64,000 bases of DNA, taken from Rubrivirga sp. SAORIC476. GTDB taxonomy: Bacteria; Bacteroidota; Rhodothermia; Rhodothermales; Rubricoccaceae. The notes beneath the pieces were generated by a model. The model worked only from the letters and a program-made list of their open reading frames with translations. It did not search any database and was not told where the DNA came from. Shown in pieces: positions 27,825-37,028 of the stretch (positions are counted from its first letter, which is position 1; each line of letters begins with the position of its first letter). Both the position numbers and the translations under genes were made by a program. Location: assembly GCF_002283555.1 (NCBI RefSeq), contig NZ_MVOI01000003.1, forward strand, positions 1,414,798-1,478,797. The letters run 5' to 3'.

Positions 27825-28020
27825 GGAAGTCGGAAGGCCCAGCCCTGCGCGCACCGCAGGGGGCGGAGGCACGGCCAGGCGGCTCCGGGACCGAGAGAAT
27901 ACCACACCCACGATTCCTTCACAATGACCAACGCGTTGCCTTGCCTCGACTTCCCGCATCCGGAATCCGTCATGCCTCGTCGCCCGGACACTCCGCCCGC
28001 CTGGGCGGCGTTGGCGGGCT

Positions 28021-28872
28021 ATGGACACGCTCACGCCCTCCCGCCCCGCTGACCTCGACGCTCTCGTGGACCTCCTCCGCGACCGACGCCTCGCCGTGCT
28101 GGCAGGCGCCGGAATCTCGACCGAGTCCGGCATCCCCGACTACCGCGGCCCCGAGACGCGCCACATCGAGCGCCGCCCGGTCCAGTACGACGACTTCGTG
28201 CGCGACGCCGCCGCGCGGCAGCGCTACTGGGCCCGCGCGAGCCGCGGTTGGGCGCGCATGACCGGCGCCCGCCCCAACGACGGCCACCGCGCCCTCGCGA
28301 CGCTGGAGGCGGCGGGCAGGGTCGAGGGCGTCATCACGCAGAACGTCGACGGGCTCCATCAGGCCGCCGGGTCCGAACGGGTGGTGGAACTGCACGGCGC
28401 GCTGGACCGGGTCGTCTGCCTGGGCTGCGACGCGCGCCAGTCGCGCCAGTCGGTGCAGGCACAGATCGCCGCTCGCAACCCCGGCTGGGTCGACCTCGGC
28501 GCCGAGACAGGGCGGGTCGCGCCCGACGGCGACGTGGAGATCGAGGCCGGGGTCGCGGCCTTCGTGCCGCCCGCGTGCCCGGCGTGCGGCGGCGTCCTCA
28601 AGCCCGACGTGGTGTTCTTCGGCGAGAGCGTCCCCAAGCCGCGCGTCGCCGAGGCCGCCGGGATGGTGTCGCGCGCCGACGCGCTGCTGGTGGTCGGCTC
28701 CAGCCTGGCGGTCTATAGCGGCTATCGGTTCGTGCGGCAGGCGGAGAAAGAGGGCACGCCGGTCGCCATCGTGACGCTGGGCGAGACGCGCGGGCACCGT
28801 CACGCCGCCGTCGCCGTGGACGCGCGCCTGGGCGACGTGCTGCCCGCGTTGGCGGACGCGCTCGGCGCCTGA
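28021..28872 (+). CDS. NAD-dependent protein deacylase (sirtuin, Sir2 family)
   Basis: A 283-residue sirtuin. NAD-binding GAGIS (29-33) and GIPDYRG (37-43), QNVDGLH (107-113), catalytic His125 in VELHG, and a zinc ribbon from C133/C136 and C186/C189. The spacing and the PDYRGPETRHIERRPVQY block resemble class II (SIRT4-like) enzymes. It removes acyl groups from lysines using NAD. No obvious partner lies nearby; it is divergent from the receptor at 25401. Confidence 0.92.
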   Translation: MDTLTPSRPADLDALVDLLRDRRLAVLAGAGISTESGIPDYRGPETRHIERRPVQYDDFVRDAAARQRYWARASRGWARMTGARPNDGHRALATLEAAGRVEGVITQNVDGLHQAAGSERVVELHGALDRVVCLGCDARQSRQSVQAQIAARNPGWVDLGAETGRVAPDGDVEIEAGVAAFVPPACPACGGVLKPDVVFFGESVPKPRVAEAAGMVSRADALLVVGSSLAVYSGYRFVRQAEKEGTPVAIVTLGETRGHRHAAVAVDARLGDVLPALADALGA

Positions 28873-28904
28873 CGCCCTCCACCTCAGTGGCCCGCCGGAT
28901 ACTC

Positions 28905-28924
28905 CCACCTCGGCACCGAGGCGG
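28905..28924. repeat. REP-like palindrome between convergent genes
   Basis: CCACCTCGG, a CA loop and CCGAGGCGG, located between the sirtuin stop (28872) and the stop of the convergent hypothetical gene (28942). It can act as a bidirectional terminator. Confidence 0.65.
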
Positions 28925-28941
28925 ACAGGGCTGCCAGGCTC

Positions 28942-29391
28942 CTATGCCTGCGGACCGCCGACCGGCCCACCCATCCGCGCCTCGTCGCCGCGCATCAGGT
29001 GCACCAGTCCGACCGGCTGCATGATGCCGCGCTGCATCCCGATGGCCTCGTTGCCGCCCCACGGGCGCCCGCGCTGGAAGTCGGCGTCACCCGCGTTCAT
29101 CAACGCCACGGCGCGCTGGCGGAGGCGGTCGCTCTCCGGCCGCCCGAACGCGTCGTCGAGGACCAGTCCCACGATGGCAAGCCCCATCCCGTCGAACGCG
29201 ACGCTGTGGGCCTGGCACAGCCCGTCCACCACGCCGACGAAGTAGCCGAGTGCGAAGGGTGTGGTCCATGCCACTGCGGGCGGGAACGGGGCACCCTCGG
29301 CCTCCCCTCGCTGCCGCTGGTCGCGGACGAGCCGGAGGGCGTCCGAGAGGACCCGGCGCTGGTACTTGGAAAGGGGGGACGAAGGAGGCAT
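28942..29391 (-). CDS. Hypothetical protein
   Basis: Not recognised. 149 residues, mostly helical in appearance, with a moderately hydrophobic middle (TPFALGYFVGVVDGLCQAHSV, GMGLAIVGLVLDDAFG) and a Gly/Met-rich end. It has no signal peptide. Codon usage matches its neighbours, so it is probably real. It follows the HAD nucleotidase gene at 29480 on the same strand with an 88-bp gap. Confidence 0.6.
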   Translation of the reverse strand: MPPSSPLSKYQRRVLSDALRLVRDQRQRGEAEGAPFPPAVAWTTPFALGYFVGVVDGLCQAHSVAFDGMGLAIVGLVLDDAFGRPESDRLRQRAVALMNAGDADFQRGRPWGGNEAIGMQRGIMQPVGLVHLMRGDEARMGGPVGGPQA

Positions 29392-29479
29392 CAGGAATCG
29401 GAGGGCGAGGAATCAGGAGTCAGCAGAGGAGCGCGAACAGGCCACGAACCCGCGACGAGCCCCCCTGATCGCGGAGCCC

Positions 29480-31021
29480 TCATCCCTCTTCCCCGAACCC
29501 GTCCACGCCCATCTCGTGGGCGGCGGCTTCGAGGCCGCGGTCCTGGGGCGTGGCATGGTCGTGGGGGAGCGAGCCACGCGGGCTGCGAAGCGTCACGAAG
29601 GGCGTGTAGTGGAGAAAGTTGGAGACGCGCGCCGTGTAGATGTCCGCCGACGCCTCGATCTGGCGGGCGAGGTGGCTCTTGTCGTTGCCCGCCCACATCA
29701 GCGGCCCCCAGCGGGGGTTGACGAGACGGCTCGCCTCGGCGGCCAGCGGGGCGATCTCGGCGTCCAGCACCAGCAGCCGCTCGCGGACGGCCGTGATCTG
29801 TTCGCTCAGCCACTCCGGCGAGCGCTCCGTCAGCGGGCCGTAGCCCTGGTCGTTGCGCTGCCGCTCCAGGCGGAGCGCCGAAAAGTAGGCCTCCAGGCGC
29901 TCCTTCTCCGACATCATGGCCGAGAGCCGCGCCTGCGTGCCGCGCCACGCGTCGAGCGCCTCGATCTCGTCCTCCAGCGGACGCAGCACGAGGGCCGTCC
30001 GCCACCGGAGGACGCTCTTCGACGCCTTCACGTCCGCGAACACGTGGTCGCCCACGTACAGGATCTCGGAGCCGCTCAGCCCGAGGCTGGCCTCCACCAG
30101 CGCCGCGTGGCCGCCGACGTAGGCGCGCCCCTCCTCCAGCATCCCGGTCTGGCTCCGCAGCACCGCCCGGCCGTCCTCGTCCTCGCCGACGACCTCGAAC
30201 GCGGGCGCGCGCTCGTCGAAGAAGGCCGGCTTCCGCGCGCCGACGATGGCGATGTCGAACAGGTCCTCCCAGGTCATGTCGCCGGGCAGGTACGGATCGA
30301 AGGCGTAGCGCAGGATCGGCGCCGCGTACTCCCACTCCGAGTTGGTGATGAGCAGCACCTTCTTGCCCGCGTTCTTCTGGTCGAGCAGCGTGAGCGGAAT
30401 GTCCGGGTCGCGCTCGACGAAGCGGTCGGGGTCGGCCAGGATCTCGGCCTTCAGCAGGCCCTCTAGGTGGGCCGCGTCGAGCGTCTTGCGGATGGCCTCG
30501 TAGAGATCGTCGTAGCCCAGCCCCGTCGGCAGGACGCCCTCGTCCAGCTTGTCGACCAGTTGGAGGTAGATGCTGGCCTCGGAGATCGAAAAGAGCGTGT
30601 TCATGAACCGCCAGCGGCGGTCGTGGAGGTCGACGAGCGTGCGGCGGTACGTTTTCCGCTGCTCGGCGTAGGGTAGCGAGCGCGTCCCGTGGAAGGCCCG
30701 CTTGACGTAGCCGAAGCGGTTGGCCTTGACCACGTTGCCCTTCTCCGTATCCACCACGAGCCCCTGCACCACGAGGTCGGGGTCGAAGACGAGGTCCGAA
30801 ACAGGCCAGCCCTGGCGGACGAGCCCGTCGCGGATGTAGGCGTACGCGCGCTCCTCCCACAGCGCGACGTGGTAGTGGACCAGCGTGTAGTCCATGTCGT
30901 ACCCGATGGCCTCGATCTTGCGGAGGTTGAGGGTCCGGTTGCAGAAGAGACCGCGAGGGTGGTCGAAAGCGTCGGGGACGGCGGGCGTGCCGTGGATTCC
31001 AGTGCCGATGGTGGCGTCCAT
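29480..31021 (-). CDS. HAD-IG family 5'-nucleotidase
   Basis: A 513-residue member of the cytosolic 5'-nucleotidase II-like HAD-IG group: RTLNLRKIEAIGYDMDYTLVHY with nucleophile Asp42 and acid Asp44, LLITNSEWEY (motif II), and EILYVGDHVFADVKASK (motif IV). A long helical insert occupies the C-terminal third. It is expected to dephosphorylate nucleoside monophosphates in the cytoplasm. Length is typical for the bacterial branch. Confidence 0.88.
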   Translation of the reverse strand: MDATIGTGIHGTPAVPDAFDHPRGLFCNRTLNLRKIEAIGYDMDYTLVHYHVALWEERAYAYIRDGLVRQGWPVSDLVFDPDLVVQGLVVDTEKGNVVKANRFGYVKRAFHGTRSLPYAEQRKTYRRTLVDLHDRRWRFMNTLFSISEASIYLQLVDKLDEGVLPTGLGYDDLYEAIRKTLDAAHLEGLLKAEILADPDRFVERDPDIPLTLLDQKNAGKKVLLITNSEWEYAAPILRYAFDPYLPGDMTWEDLFDIAIVGARKPAFFDERAPAFEVVGEDEDGRAVLRSQTGMLEEGRAYVGGHAALVEASLGLSGSEILYVGDHVFADVKASKSVLRWRTALVLRPLEDEIEALDAWRGTQARLSAMMSEKERLEAYFSALRLERQRNDQGYGPLTERSPEWLSEQITAVRERLLVLDAEIAPLAAEASRLVNPRWGPLMWAGNDKSHLARQIEASADIYTARVSNFLHYTPFVTLRSPRGSLPHDHATPQDRGLEAAAHEMGVDGFGEEG

Positions 31022-31125
31022 AGAGTCGTGTGGTTTCCGACCGAACGCCCCGCCCGCGCCGACTCGTTCCCGTGGGGGACGCTGTTCACCGTCCGGTCAT
31101 GCCGACGTGCGGCCAGCGACCCTGC

Positions 31126-31145
31126 CCGCCTCGGCACCGAGGTGG
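31126..31145. repeat. REP-like palindrome
   Basis: CCGCCTCGG, a CA loop and CCGAGGTGG; same core and loop as the copy at 28905. Confidence 0.6.
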
Positions 31146-31256
31146 CGAGATCTCTGTTCCCTTCTCCCTAGCCTCGCTCCCGGTGCGGCCGACAGTCCCC
31201 TCTCGACCCCACACCTGCGTCGGATCACGTTACGAGTCGTTAATGAGACGCACCTA

Positions 31257-31287
31257 TTGACATGTATCCATCGATACCATAAGGTTT
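31257..31287 (+). promoter_or_regulatory. Candidate promoter upstream of lipoprotein at 31515
   Basis: TTGACA at 31257-31262 and, 20 bp after the TTG, TAAGGTTT (31280-31287), close to a Bacteroidota TAnnTTTG element but with one extra base. It lies in an AT-rich pocket. Confidence 0.3.
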
Positions 31288-31514
31288 CAATCACGAAGGC
31301 ACCAAATGCCTCCGCTTCGACACACCGAACTCTGCTCGCCGCCTATCCAGCGAATCCTGCGACGCACGATGAGGTCGCTCGACCTCCATCTCTCACCACT
31401 CTCTGACAGACGACACCGGATGAAGGACATGGTGAGCCGACGGGGTTCGCATGTCAGGAGTGACCACTGGAAGCAGAGAGTGCACCGCGTTCCGCTGCCA
31501 AGCCCCCTCGACCT

Positions 31515-32192
31515 ATGAGACCCCTCCTCTTTCACTCCCTCGCGGTCTGCTCCATCCTGTTCCTCGCGGGCTGTGAGGCAACCCTGTCCCAACAGGATGT
31601 CGCTCCCCGGGTCGCAGCCTCCCCCGCCATGCTGGTGACCGCCGTCCCTGACGGCTACCACGAAAGCGAGGACCCGGATGCGCGGCACGAGGGATTCAAG
31701 GCGCGCTCTGCGATGCGAAGCGCTGTCCGCTACGCGATCGGTGGAGCCGAAACCTGGCAAGAAGCGCACGTCGCTGCCGAACGGGCCGCCGCCCAGCATC
31801 CGAACGCCCCGGCCTTCGAGAAGGAGCAGTACATCGCCATCCTGATGCTCGAGACGCAGCTCCTGCCGGGCTCCCCCGAGACCGACCCGGACCGCCTCGA
31901 TGCCATCGGCGACTACACCGAGGTGCTGGTGAGGCACCGGAACCCGACAGCGGGGCTCATCGACCGCGCTCTCTCGACGCTCGAGGCGCACTGGCCGACA
32001 GAGCGGGTCGCCACGACCGCAAGCACCGCCTACGCCGCCGCCGAACGGTACGTCGAGATCAAGACCGACTGCGACGGATGCGGCCTGGAGTCGATCCGCG
32101 CGTCAGCGGCGCGTGTGAGCGGCGGGGATGCCGTCGTCCGCTCCCTCCAGTCCACGCTGGACGGCTCCGCATCCCTTCGGGCTCGCTTCTGA
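31515..32192 (+). CDS. Hypothetical lipoprotein
   Basis: Not recognised. 225 residues with a clear lipobox (ILFLAGC, Cys20). The mature part is helical and Ala-rich (AMRSAVRYAIGGAETWQEAHVAAERAA...), somewhat like TPR or alpha-solenoid repeats, and contains a Cys pair CDGC near the end. It directly precedes the glycosyltransferase gene and may belong to the exopolysaccharide locus. Confidence 0.7.
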   Translation: MRPLLFHSLAVCSILFLAGCEATLSQQDVAPRVAASPAMLVTAVPDGYHESEDPDARHEGFKARSAMRSAVRYAIGGAETWQEAHVAAERAAAQHPNAPAFEKEQYIAILMLETQLLPGSPETDPDRLDAIGDYTEVLVRHRNPTAGLIDRALSTLEAHWPTERVATTASTAYAAAERYVEIKTDCDGCGLESIRASAARVSGGDAVVRSLQSTLDGSASLRARF

Positions 32193-32339
32193 TGAGTCCT
32201 CGTGGGGCTCGGCGGTGCTCGGTCGCGGCCCCCTCCACTTCGCCTCTCGGGATCGGCTCGTCCGGGTTCCGAGAGGCGGGGTGAAGGCAGGGCGCGGTCC
32301 GCCCTCCGGACTGGCAGGGAGCTTGCTGAAGAGCGTCAC

Positions 32340-33785
32340 ATGCTTCCTTCGCCGTCCCACCACACGGTGCCCGCCCGACGCCTGCTGCGGTCTCTGATCG
32401 CCCTGTTCCTGCTCAGCGCCGCCCCACCGGCCCTCGCCCAGCCTCTCGACTCTGCCTGGGAGGGGCCCTGGCGTGTCGAAGCCGCTCCGCCGCCGAGCGT
32501 CGACCTCGACCACTCGTGGGTCGAGACGGTACTGATCTACACGCTGGGAGGTGTGATCTTCCTGGTGCTCGTCTACACGGCGAGGCACTACGTGTTCACG
32601 CTGAGCCGCCTGCTCGGCCGCCAGCGACATCCCTACGCCCTCGTCGACACGCTCGACTGGCCGACGGTGACCGTGTTCATCGCGGCGCACAACGAGGAGG
32701 CCGTGATCGGGTCCAGCCTGGAGAACCTGCTCCAGGTCGACTACCCGACCGACCGGCTCGCGCTCGTGCCCGTCAACGACCGCTCGAAGGACCGGACGCG
32801 CGAGATCATCGACGCCTACGTCGAGCGGTACCCGGGCCGCATCCAGCCCTTCCACCGGACCGACGGCAAGCCCGGCAAGGCCGCGGCCCTGGCCGACGCG
32901 ATGGCCCAGGTGGACTCGGAGGTCGTCATCGTGTTCGACGCCGACTACCTGCCGGGCCGCGACATCCTAAAGCGGCTCGTGGCTCCCTTCGCCGACCCCG
33001 AGGTGGGCTGCGTCATGGGTCGCGTGGTGCCCGTCAACACCGACTCGAACCTGCTGACGCGACTCCTGGACCTGGAGCGCACCGGCGGGTATCAGGTGGA
33101 CCAGCAGGCGCGCGTCAACCTGGGCCTCGTGCCTCAGTACGGCGGCACAGTCGGCGGCGTGCGCCGGGCGGCGCTGGACGCCGTCGGCGGTTGGAACCCG
33201 GAGACGCTCTCTGAGGACACCGATGCCACCTGCCGCCTGCTCACCGGGGGCTGGAAGGTGGCCTACGTCAACCGGGCCGAGTGCTACGAGGAGAGCCCCG
33301 AGGAGTGGCCCGTCCGAATCCGCCAGATCAAGAGGTGGGCGCGGGGCCACACCGACGTGGCCCGCCGCTTCACGGGCGGGATCCTCACGGGTCGGCACCT
33401 GCGGTGGCGCGAGCGCCTCGACGGCGCGCTGCTGATGGGGGTCTACGCCATGAGTCCGGTGCTGCTGCTCGGCTGGGTGCTCGCGACGGCGCTGTTCTAC
33501 CTCGGCGCCCACCCCCTGCACGGGTTCATCGCCATGCTGGCCGTCGCCTCGTACAACACGATGGGCAACTTCGCGGCCTTCTTCGAGATCGCGACCGGCG
33601 CGCGGCTGGACGGGTCTCCGCGGCGCATCCGCCTGCTCCCCCTGAACCTGCTCGGCTTCCTGGTCAGCCTCGTCGCCACCAGCCAGGCAGTCCTCGACGA
33701 GATCCGGCCGGGCGGAGCCTTCGTCTGGCACAAGACCGAGCGCTTCCGCACGAACGCGCCGACGGCCCCTCTCCCCCCTCCATGA
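32340..33785 (+). CDS. Membrane glycosyltransferase, family 2 (cellulose/PNAG-synthase-like)
   Basis: A 481-residue processive-type GT2. An N-terminal hydrophobic segment (20-34) resembles a signal anchor, followed by a TM helix (about 65-82). The catalytic domain has FIAAHNEE (113-120), Asp147, DAD (200-202), SED (291-293) and QIKRW (329-333, the QxxRW motif of processive synthases). Two or three C-terminal TM helices follow. It should polymerise a sugar on the cytoplasmic side and may extrude it. I used the ATG at 32340; the frame is open upstream to 32202. The next gene overlaps by 4 bp. Confidence 0.9.
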   Translation: MLPSPSHHTVPARRLLRSLIALFLLSAAPPALAQPLDSAWEGPWRVEAAPPPSVDLDHSWVETVLIYTLGGVIFLVLVYTARHYVFTLSRLLGRQRHPYALVDTLDWPTVTVFIAAHNEEAVIGSSLENLLQVDYPTDRLALVPVNDRSKDRTREIIDAYVERYPGRIQPFHRTDGKPGKAAALADAMAQVDSEVVIVFDADYLPGRDILKRLVAPFADPEVGCVMGRVVPVNTDSNLLTRLLDLERTGGYQVDQQARVNLGLVPQYGGTVGGVRRAALDAVGGWNPETLSEDTDATCRLLTGGWKVAYVNRAECYEESPEEWPVRIRQIKRWARGHTDVARRFTGGILTGRHLRWRERLDGALLMGVYAMSPVLLLGWVLATALFYLGAHPLHGFIAMLAVASYNTMGNFAAFFEIATGARLDGSPRRIRLLPLNLLGFLVSLVATSQAVLDEIRPGGAFVWHKTERFRTNAPTAPLPPP

Positions 33786-34717
33786 CCGCCTTCCTCCTGC
33801 TGGCGGCCGTCCTCTGCTGGCTCGCCCTCCCCTTCCTTCCGGCCCTCCACGAGGCGCTCCGCCCCCACGACGACGGGGCCCTGCCCATCTCCGAGCGGTA
33901 CCAGGAGGACCTCCGCCTCGCCACGCCCGACGCGGACGACGTCCCGCCCCAGCTCCCAGACGGACGCTCCGATGCGGACCCCGCGCGTGATCTCCCGCTG
34001 ATCGTCCGCCACGCCTACATCGGCGCGGTGGGCCAGTCGGCCGATGAGATCCGCGTGAGCGGCATGGCGCGCCTGCGGGCCGGCACGACGGTGCGGCGGC
34101 GGCTTCAGGTGGGCGGCTCCGTGGAGGTCGATCCCGGATCGGTGCTGCGTGGGTCGGCGGAGGCGGGCACCCACTTCTGGCTCGGCTCGGACGTCACCTT
34201 CGAGCGCGTCCACGCCCCCACCATCGAGGTGGGAGTGGGCAGCGCCACGCTCCCGGACGCCATCCCGGCTCCGTTCGACTTCCCCGTCCCCGATGACGCC
34301 GATCTGCGAGCCGGGCGAGCGCTCATCCGCGGCGACCTGATGGTGCCGCCGGGGGCCCGCCTCGACGTCACCCTGGTCGTCACCGGCACCCTCGCGCTCG
34401 GCCCCGGCGCTCACGTCACCGGCGACGTAAAGGCCCATGGGGACGTGACGCTCGGGCACGGCGCGGCGGTCGGCGGCAACCTGTTTGCCGGGAACGACCT
34501 CACGCTGGGAGACCGCGCGACCGTGACCGGGGCGGCGGTCGCAGAGGGCGTGCTGACGATCGGGGCGAGTGCCTGCATCGGCCAGCCCACGGCCCCCACG
34601 ACGGCGACCGCCCGCGAAATCCAGGTCGCATCCGGGGCGCGCATCCACGGCACCCTCTGGGCCGAGACGACCGGGCGGACGCTCTCGATGACGGCCGCAG
34701 CGGACGCGGTGGCCTGA
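33782..34717 (+). CDS. Membrane-anchored bactofilin-like (polymer-forming) protein
   Basis: 311 residues. An N-terminal TM helix (2-22, FLLLAAVLCWLALPFLPAL) is followed by a region of short beta-strand repeats: IRGDLMVPPGARLDVTLVV, GTLALGPGAHVTGDVKAHGD, VTLGHGAAVGGNLFAGND, LTLGDRATVTGAAVAEGV. This is a right-handed beta-helix pattern as in bactofilins or polymer-forming cytoskeletal proteins. Its start overlaps the glycosyltransferase stop (ATGA), so the two are coupled; I infer a scaffold that localises the polymer synthase. A beta-helix acyltransferase is the alternative, but I see no clear hexapeptide catalytic His. Confidence 0.7.
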   Translation: MTAFLLLAAVLCWLALPFLPALHEALRPHDDGALPISERYQEDLRLATPDADDVPPQLPDGRSDADPARDLPLIVRHAYIGAVGQSADEIRVSGMARLRAGTTVRRRLQVGGSVEVDPGSVLRGSAEAGTHFWLGSDVTFERVHAPTIEVGVGSATLPDAIPAPFDFPVPDDADLRAGRALIRGDLMVPPGARLDVTLVVTGTLALGPGAHVTGDVKAHGDVTLGHGAAVGGNLFAGNDLTLGDRATVTGAAVAEGVLTIGASACIGQPTAPTTATAREIQVASGARIHGTLWAETTGRTLSMTAAADAVA

Positions 34718-35019
34718 GGCCACGTCCCGCCTCGCGAGCCTCCCGAGGCGGAGGCCCTCCCCCTTCTCCGGGCGGAGGGATGGAGCGCGCGCTTGCAGAG
34801 TGGACGAGGGCGAGGCCGCGACGGACTGAGGGGTACGAAACGGAACCCTGCAGGGCATCCCGGAACGCCACGAAAACGGCCCAGAACACTGTTCGCAGAT
34901 CGATTCGAGGGATTCGTCGGTAGCCCCGGCCGTTGGTCGGCGCAGCCCCGCCGTTCGTCGACAGAGGGGGTGTGCGGCATGGGGGGTGCATGGACTCAGA
35001 ACTCCCACCACACAGTTGC
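34718..35019 (+). other. 302-bp gap before the epimerase gene
   Basis: Contains the hairpin at 34727-34751 just after the bactofilin-like stop and presumably the promoter of the epimerase-YaiO-fusion unit. No gene or further conserved element was seen. Confidence 0.5.
34727..34751 (+). terminator. Terminator-like hairpin (REP-like variant)
   Basis: An 8-bp stem CCGCCTCG/CGAGGCGG with a 9-nt loop, 10 bp after the stop of the bactofilin-like gene. It is a long-loop variant of the scattered palindrome. Confidence 0.55.
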
Positions 35020-36270
35020 ATGCCCCGCTCGACCGTCCTCCTCTGCATGGGGACCCGCCCGGAGATCATCAAGATGGCTCCGGTGTACCACGCCCTCCGC
35101 GGCGGCCCCCTGACGCCCGTGGTCCTGCACACCGGCCAGCACGACTCGATCGCGTGGCCGCTGTACCAGTTCTTCGGCATGGAGCCGGACCGGGTGCTGG
35201 ACCTCACACGCGAGCGGCCGAGCCTGGGCCACCTCAACGCCCAACTCCTCGACGCCCTCGACGGCGTGCTGGATGCTGAGAACGCCGAGGCCGTCCTGGT
35301 CCACGGCGACACCTCGTCGGCGCTGTCGGCTGCGATGGCAGCGTTCTACGCCGGCGCGCCGGTGGGTCACGTCGAGGCCGGGCTCCGGTCGGGCAACCCG
35401 ACCGACCCCTTCCCGGAGGAGATGAACCGGACGGTGATCGCGCGCCTGGCGACGTGGCACTTCGCCCCGACGCACCGCGCCGTCCGCAACCTGGTGCGCG
35501 AGGGCGTCCGCCCGGAGAGCATTTCGCTGGTCGGCAACACCGTCGTCGACGCCGTACACCACGGGCTGGGTGTGATCGGGTCCGGCAGTTGGGTGCCCTC
35601 GGGCCTCCCGGCCGACACGGCCGAGTGGACCCGGAGCGGACGCCTGGCGCTCGTGACGATGCACCGCCGTGAGAACTGGGGCCGCCCCATCGAGGAGGTG
35701 GCGGCCGCGATCGCCGAGGCGGTCCTGGCCACACCTGACCTCCGCGTTCTATGGCCCGTCCACCCGAATCCGGCCGTCGGAGCCGCCGTCCAGGCGGGCC
35801 TCGACCGCGCGGGGCTCTCGGCGGCAGCGCGCGCCCGCATCCGCCTCGTCGAGCCGCTGGACTACCCCGCCATGCTGTGGGCGCTGCGCCGGTCCTGGCT
35901 CGTGCTGACCGACTCGGGCGGCATCCAGGAGGAAGCCGCCGCGCTCGACCGCCCGGTGCTGGTGCTCCGCCAGACCACCGAGCGACCGGAGCTGATCGAG
36001 GCCGGCGGCGGCGTGCTGGTCGGCGCCAGCGGCGACGCGGTCCGCGGCTGGCTCCGCGACCTGACGACTCGCCCCGACGCCTACGCTGCGCTCCGCTGCG
36101 AGACCAACCCCTACGGCGACGGCACCGCGGGCGAGCAGATCGCCGCGACGCTAGCCGACGAGGTCGCCCACCGCGCTACCACCGGCATGCCACGCATCCC
36201 TGCGCCCTCCGCGCCCCACGTCGGCCCGCTCCCGCCCGCCCCGGTGGTGCTGTCGGTCCTCGCCGCCTGA
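35020..36270 (+). CDS. wecB: UDP-N-acetylglucosamine 2-epimerase (non-hydrolysing)
   Basis: A 416-residue WecB-type epimerase making UDP-ManNAc from UDP-GlcNAc. Signatures: GTRPEIIKMAPV (11-22), HTGQHD, VHGDTSSALSAA, VGHVEAGLRS, PFPEEMNR, LVGNTVVDAV, TMHRRENWG and TDSGGIQEEAA. About 20 extra Pro/Ala residues follow the normal end. The ATG at 35020 fits the family N-terminus; an in-frame ATG at 34990 is possible. It starts a second unit of the polysaccharide locus and suggests ManNAc or a derivative in the polymer (inference). Confidence 0.92.
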   Translation: MPRSTVLLCMGTRPEIIKMAPVYHALRGGPLTPVVLHTGQHDSIAWPLYQFFGMEPDRVLDLTRERPSLGHLNAQLLDALDGVLDAENAEAVLVHGDTSSALSAAMAAFYAGAPVGHVEAGLRSGNPTDPFPEEMNRTVIARLATWHFAPTHRAVRNLVREGVRPESISLVGNTVVDAVHHGLGVIGSGSWVPSGLPADTAEWTRSGRLALVTMHRRENWGRPIEEVAAAIAEAVLATPDLRVLWPVHPNPAVGAAVQAGLDRAGLSAAARARIRLVEPLDYPAMLWALRRSWLVLTDSGGIQEEAAALDRPVLVLRQTTERPELIEAGGGVLVGASGDAVRGWLRDLTTRPDAYAALRCETNPYGDGTAGEQIAATLADEVAHRATTGMPRIPAPSAPHVGPLPPAPVVLSVLAA

Positions 36271-36272
36271 TC

Positions 36273-37028
36273 ATGCGCGTCCTCATCGCTTTCGTCGTCG
36301 TTTCGCTGGTGGCCTCCGTCGAGGCCCAGCCGCGCACCGTCGCCGTCGGGGCCGAGGTCTCGTCGCTGAGCGGACCCTATGCCGACGGCCAGGCCGCCTC
36401 GGTGCGCGTGACGCTGCCCCGCCGAAACGGCTGGCTGCGCGTGGACGCGAGCGCCGAGGAGCGCTTCGGCGACCGAGCGCTCGTCTACAGCGCCGCGGCC
36501 GCGCAAGACCTGGGGTCGCGCTGGCTGATCGTCGGCGGGGCCGGGTCCAGCACGTCGGGCCTCGCCTACCCGCGCCTCCACGCCGACGTCGGAGTCGGGC
36601 GCAAGTGGGGCTCGCGGCGCCAGCTGCTGACGACGGCGACCGTGGCCCTCCAGGATGCTCGCGACGTCCACCGAGACCTGAGCGCCGTCGGCGAGGTGAC
36701 CCTCTACGGCGACGGCCTCGTGGCCCAAGTCGGCGCGCGGGCCACGCTCAGCCAGCCCGGCGACGCACTCGGCTACGGCGCCCATGCCGCGGTGACGCTC
36801 GGCGACCCGGCCGCGCGCCACGCCGTCGTGCGTCTCGCGGCGGCCCACGAGGCCTACCTGCTCGTCGGCCCGACGCCGACCGACGTGGGCTTCCGCAGCG
36901 GCGAGGCCTCAGCCACGTGGCACCAGCCGGTGCGCGGCCCCTGGAGCGCGACCGTGAGCGCGGGCCTCTACGCCAACCCGTACTACACCCGCGCCGGCCT
37001 CCGCACCGGCATCTCCCGGAGGTTCTGA
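36273..37028 (+). CDS. YaiO-like outer membrane beta-barrel protein
   Basis: 251 residues: signal peptide VLIAFVVVSLVASVEA, then alternating amphipathic strands (VAVGAEVSSLSGPYADG, RVTLPRRNGWLRVDASAEERFG, WLIVGGAGSSTSG, HADVGVGRKWG) ending with an aromatic residue (ISRRF). This resembles YaiO-family barrels that accompany exopolysaccharide synthases. It begins 2 bp after the epimerase stop, and the following gene's ATG overlaps its TGA by one base, so all three should be co-translated. A role as an export pore is inference. Confidence 0.65.
   Translation: MRVLIAFVVVSLVASVEAQPRTVAVGAEVSSLSGPYADGQAASVRVTLPRRNGWLRVDASAEERFGDRALVYSAAAAQDLGSRWLIVGGAGSSTSGLAYPRLHADVGVGRKWGSRRQLLTTATVALQDARDVHRDLSAVGEVTLYGDGLVAQVGARATLSQPGDALGYGAHAAVTLGDPAARHAVVRLAAAHEAYLLVGPTPTDVGFRSGEASATWHQPVRGPWSATVSAGLYANPYYTRAGLRTGISRRF

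Larger units (their letters stand above)
31022..31514. other. 493-bp divergent intergenic region
   Basis: No convincing gene. It holds a REP-like palindrome (31126-31145) and, at about 31220-31300, the most AT-rich stretch of the neighbourhood, with the candidate promoter below and a small inverted repeat GTATC/GATAC. The following lipoprotein gene would have a long 5' untranslated region if that promoter is used; I see no recognisable riboswitch. Confidence 0.5.
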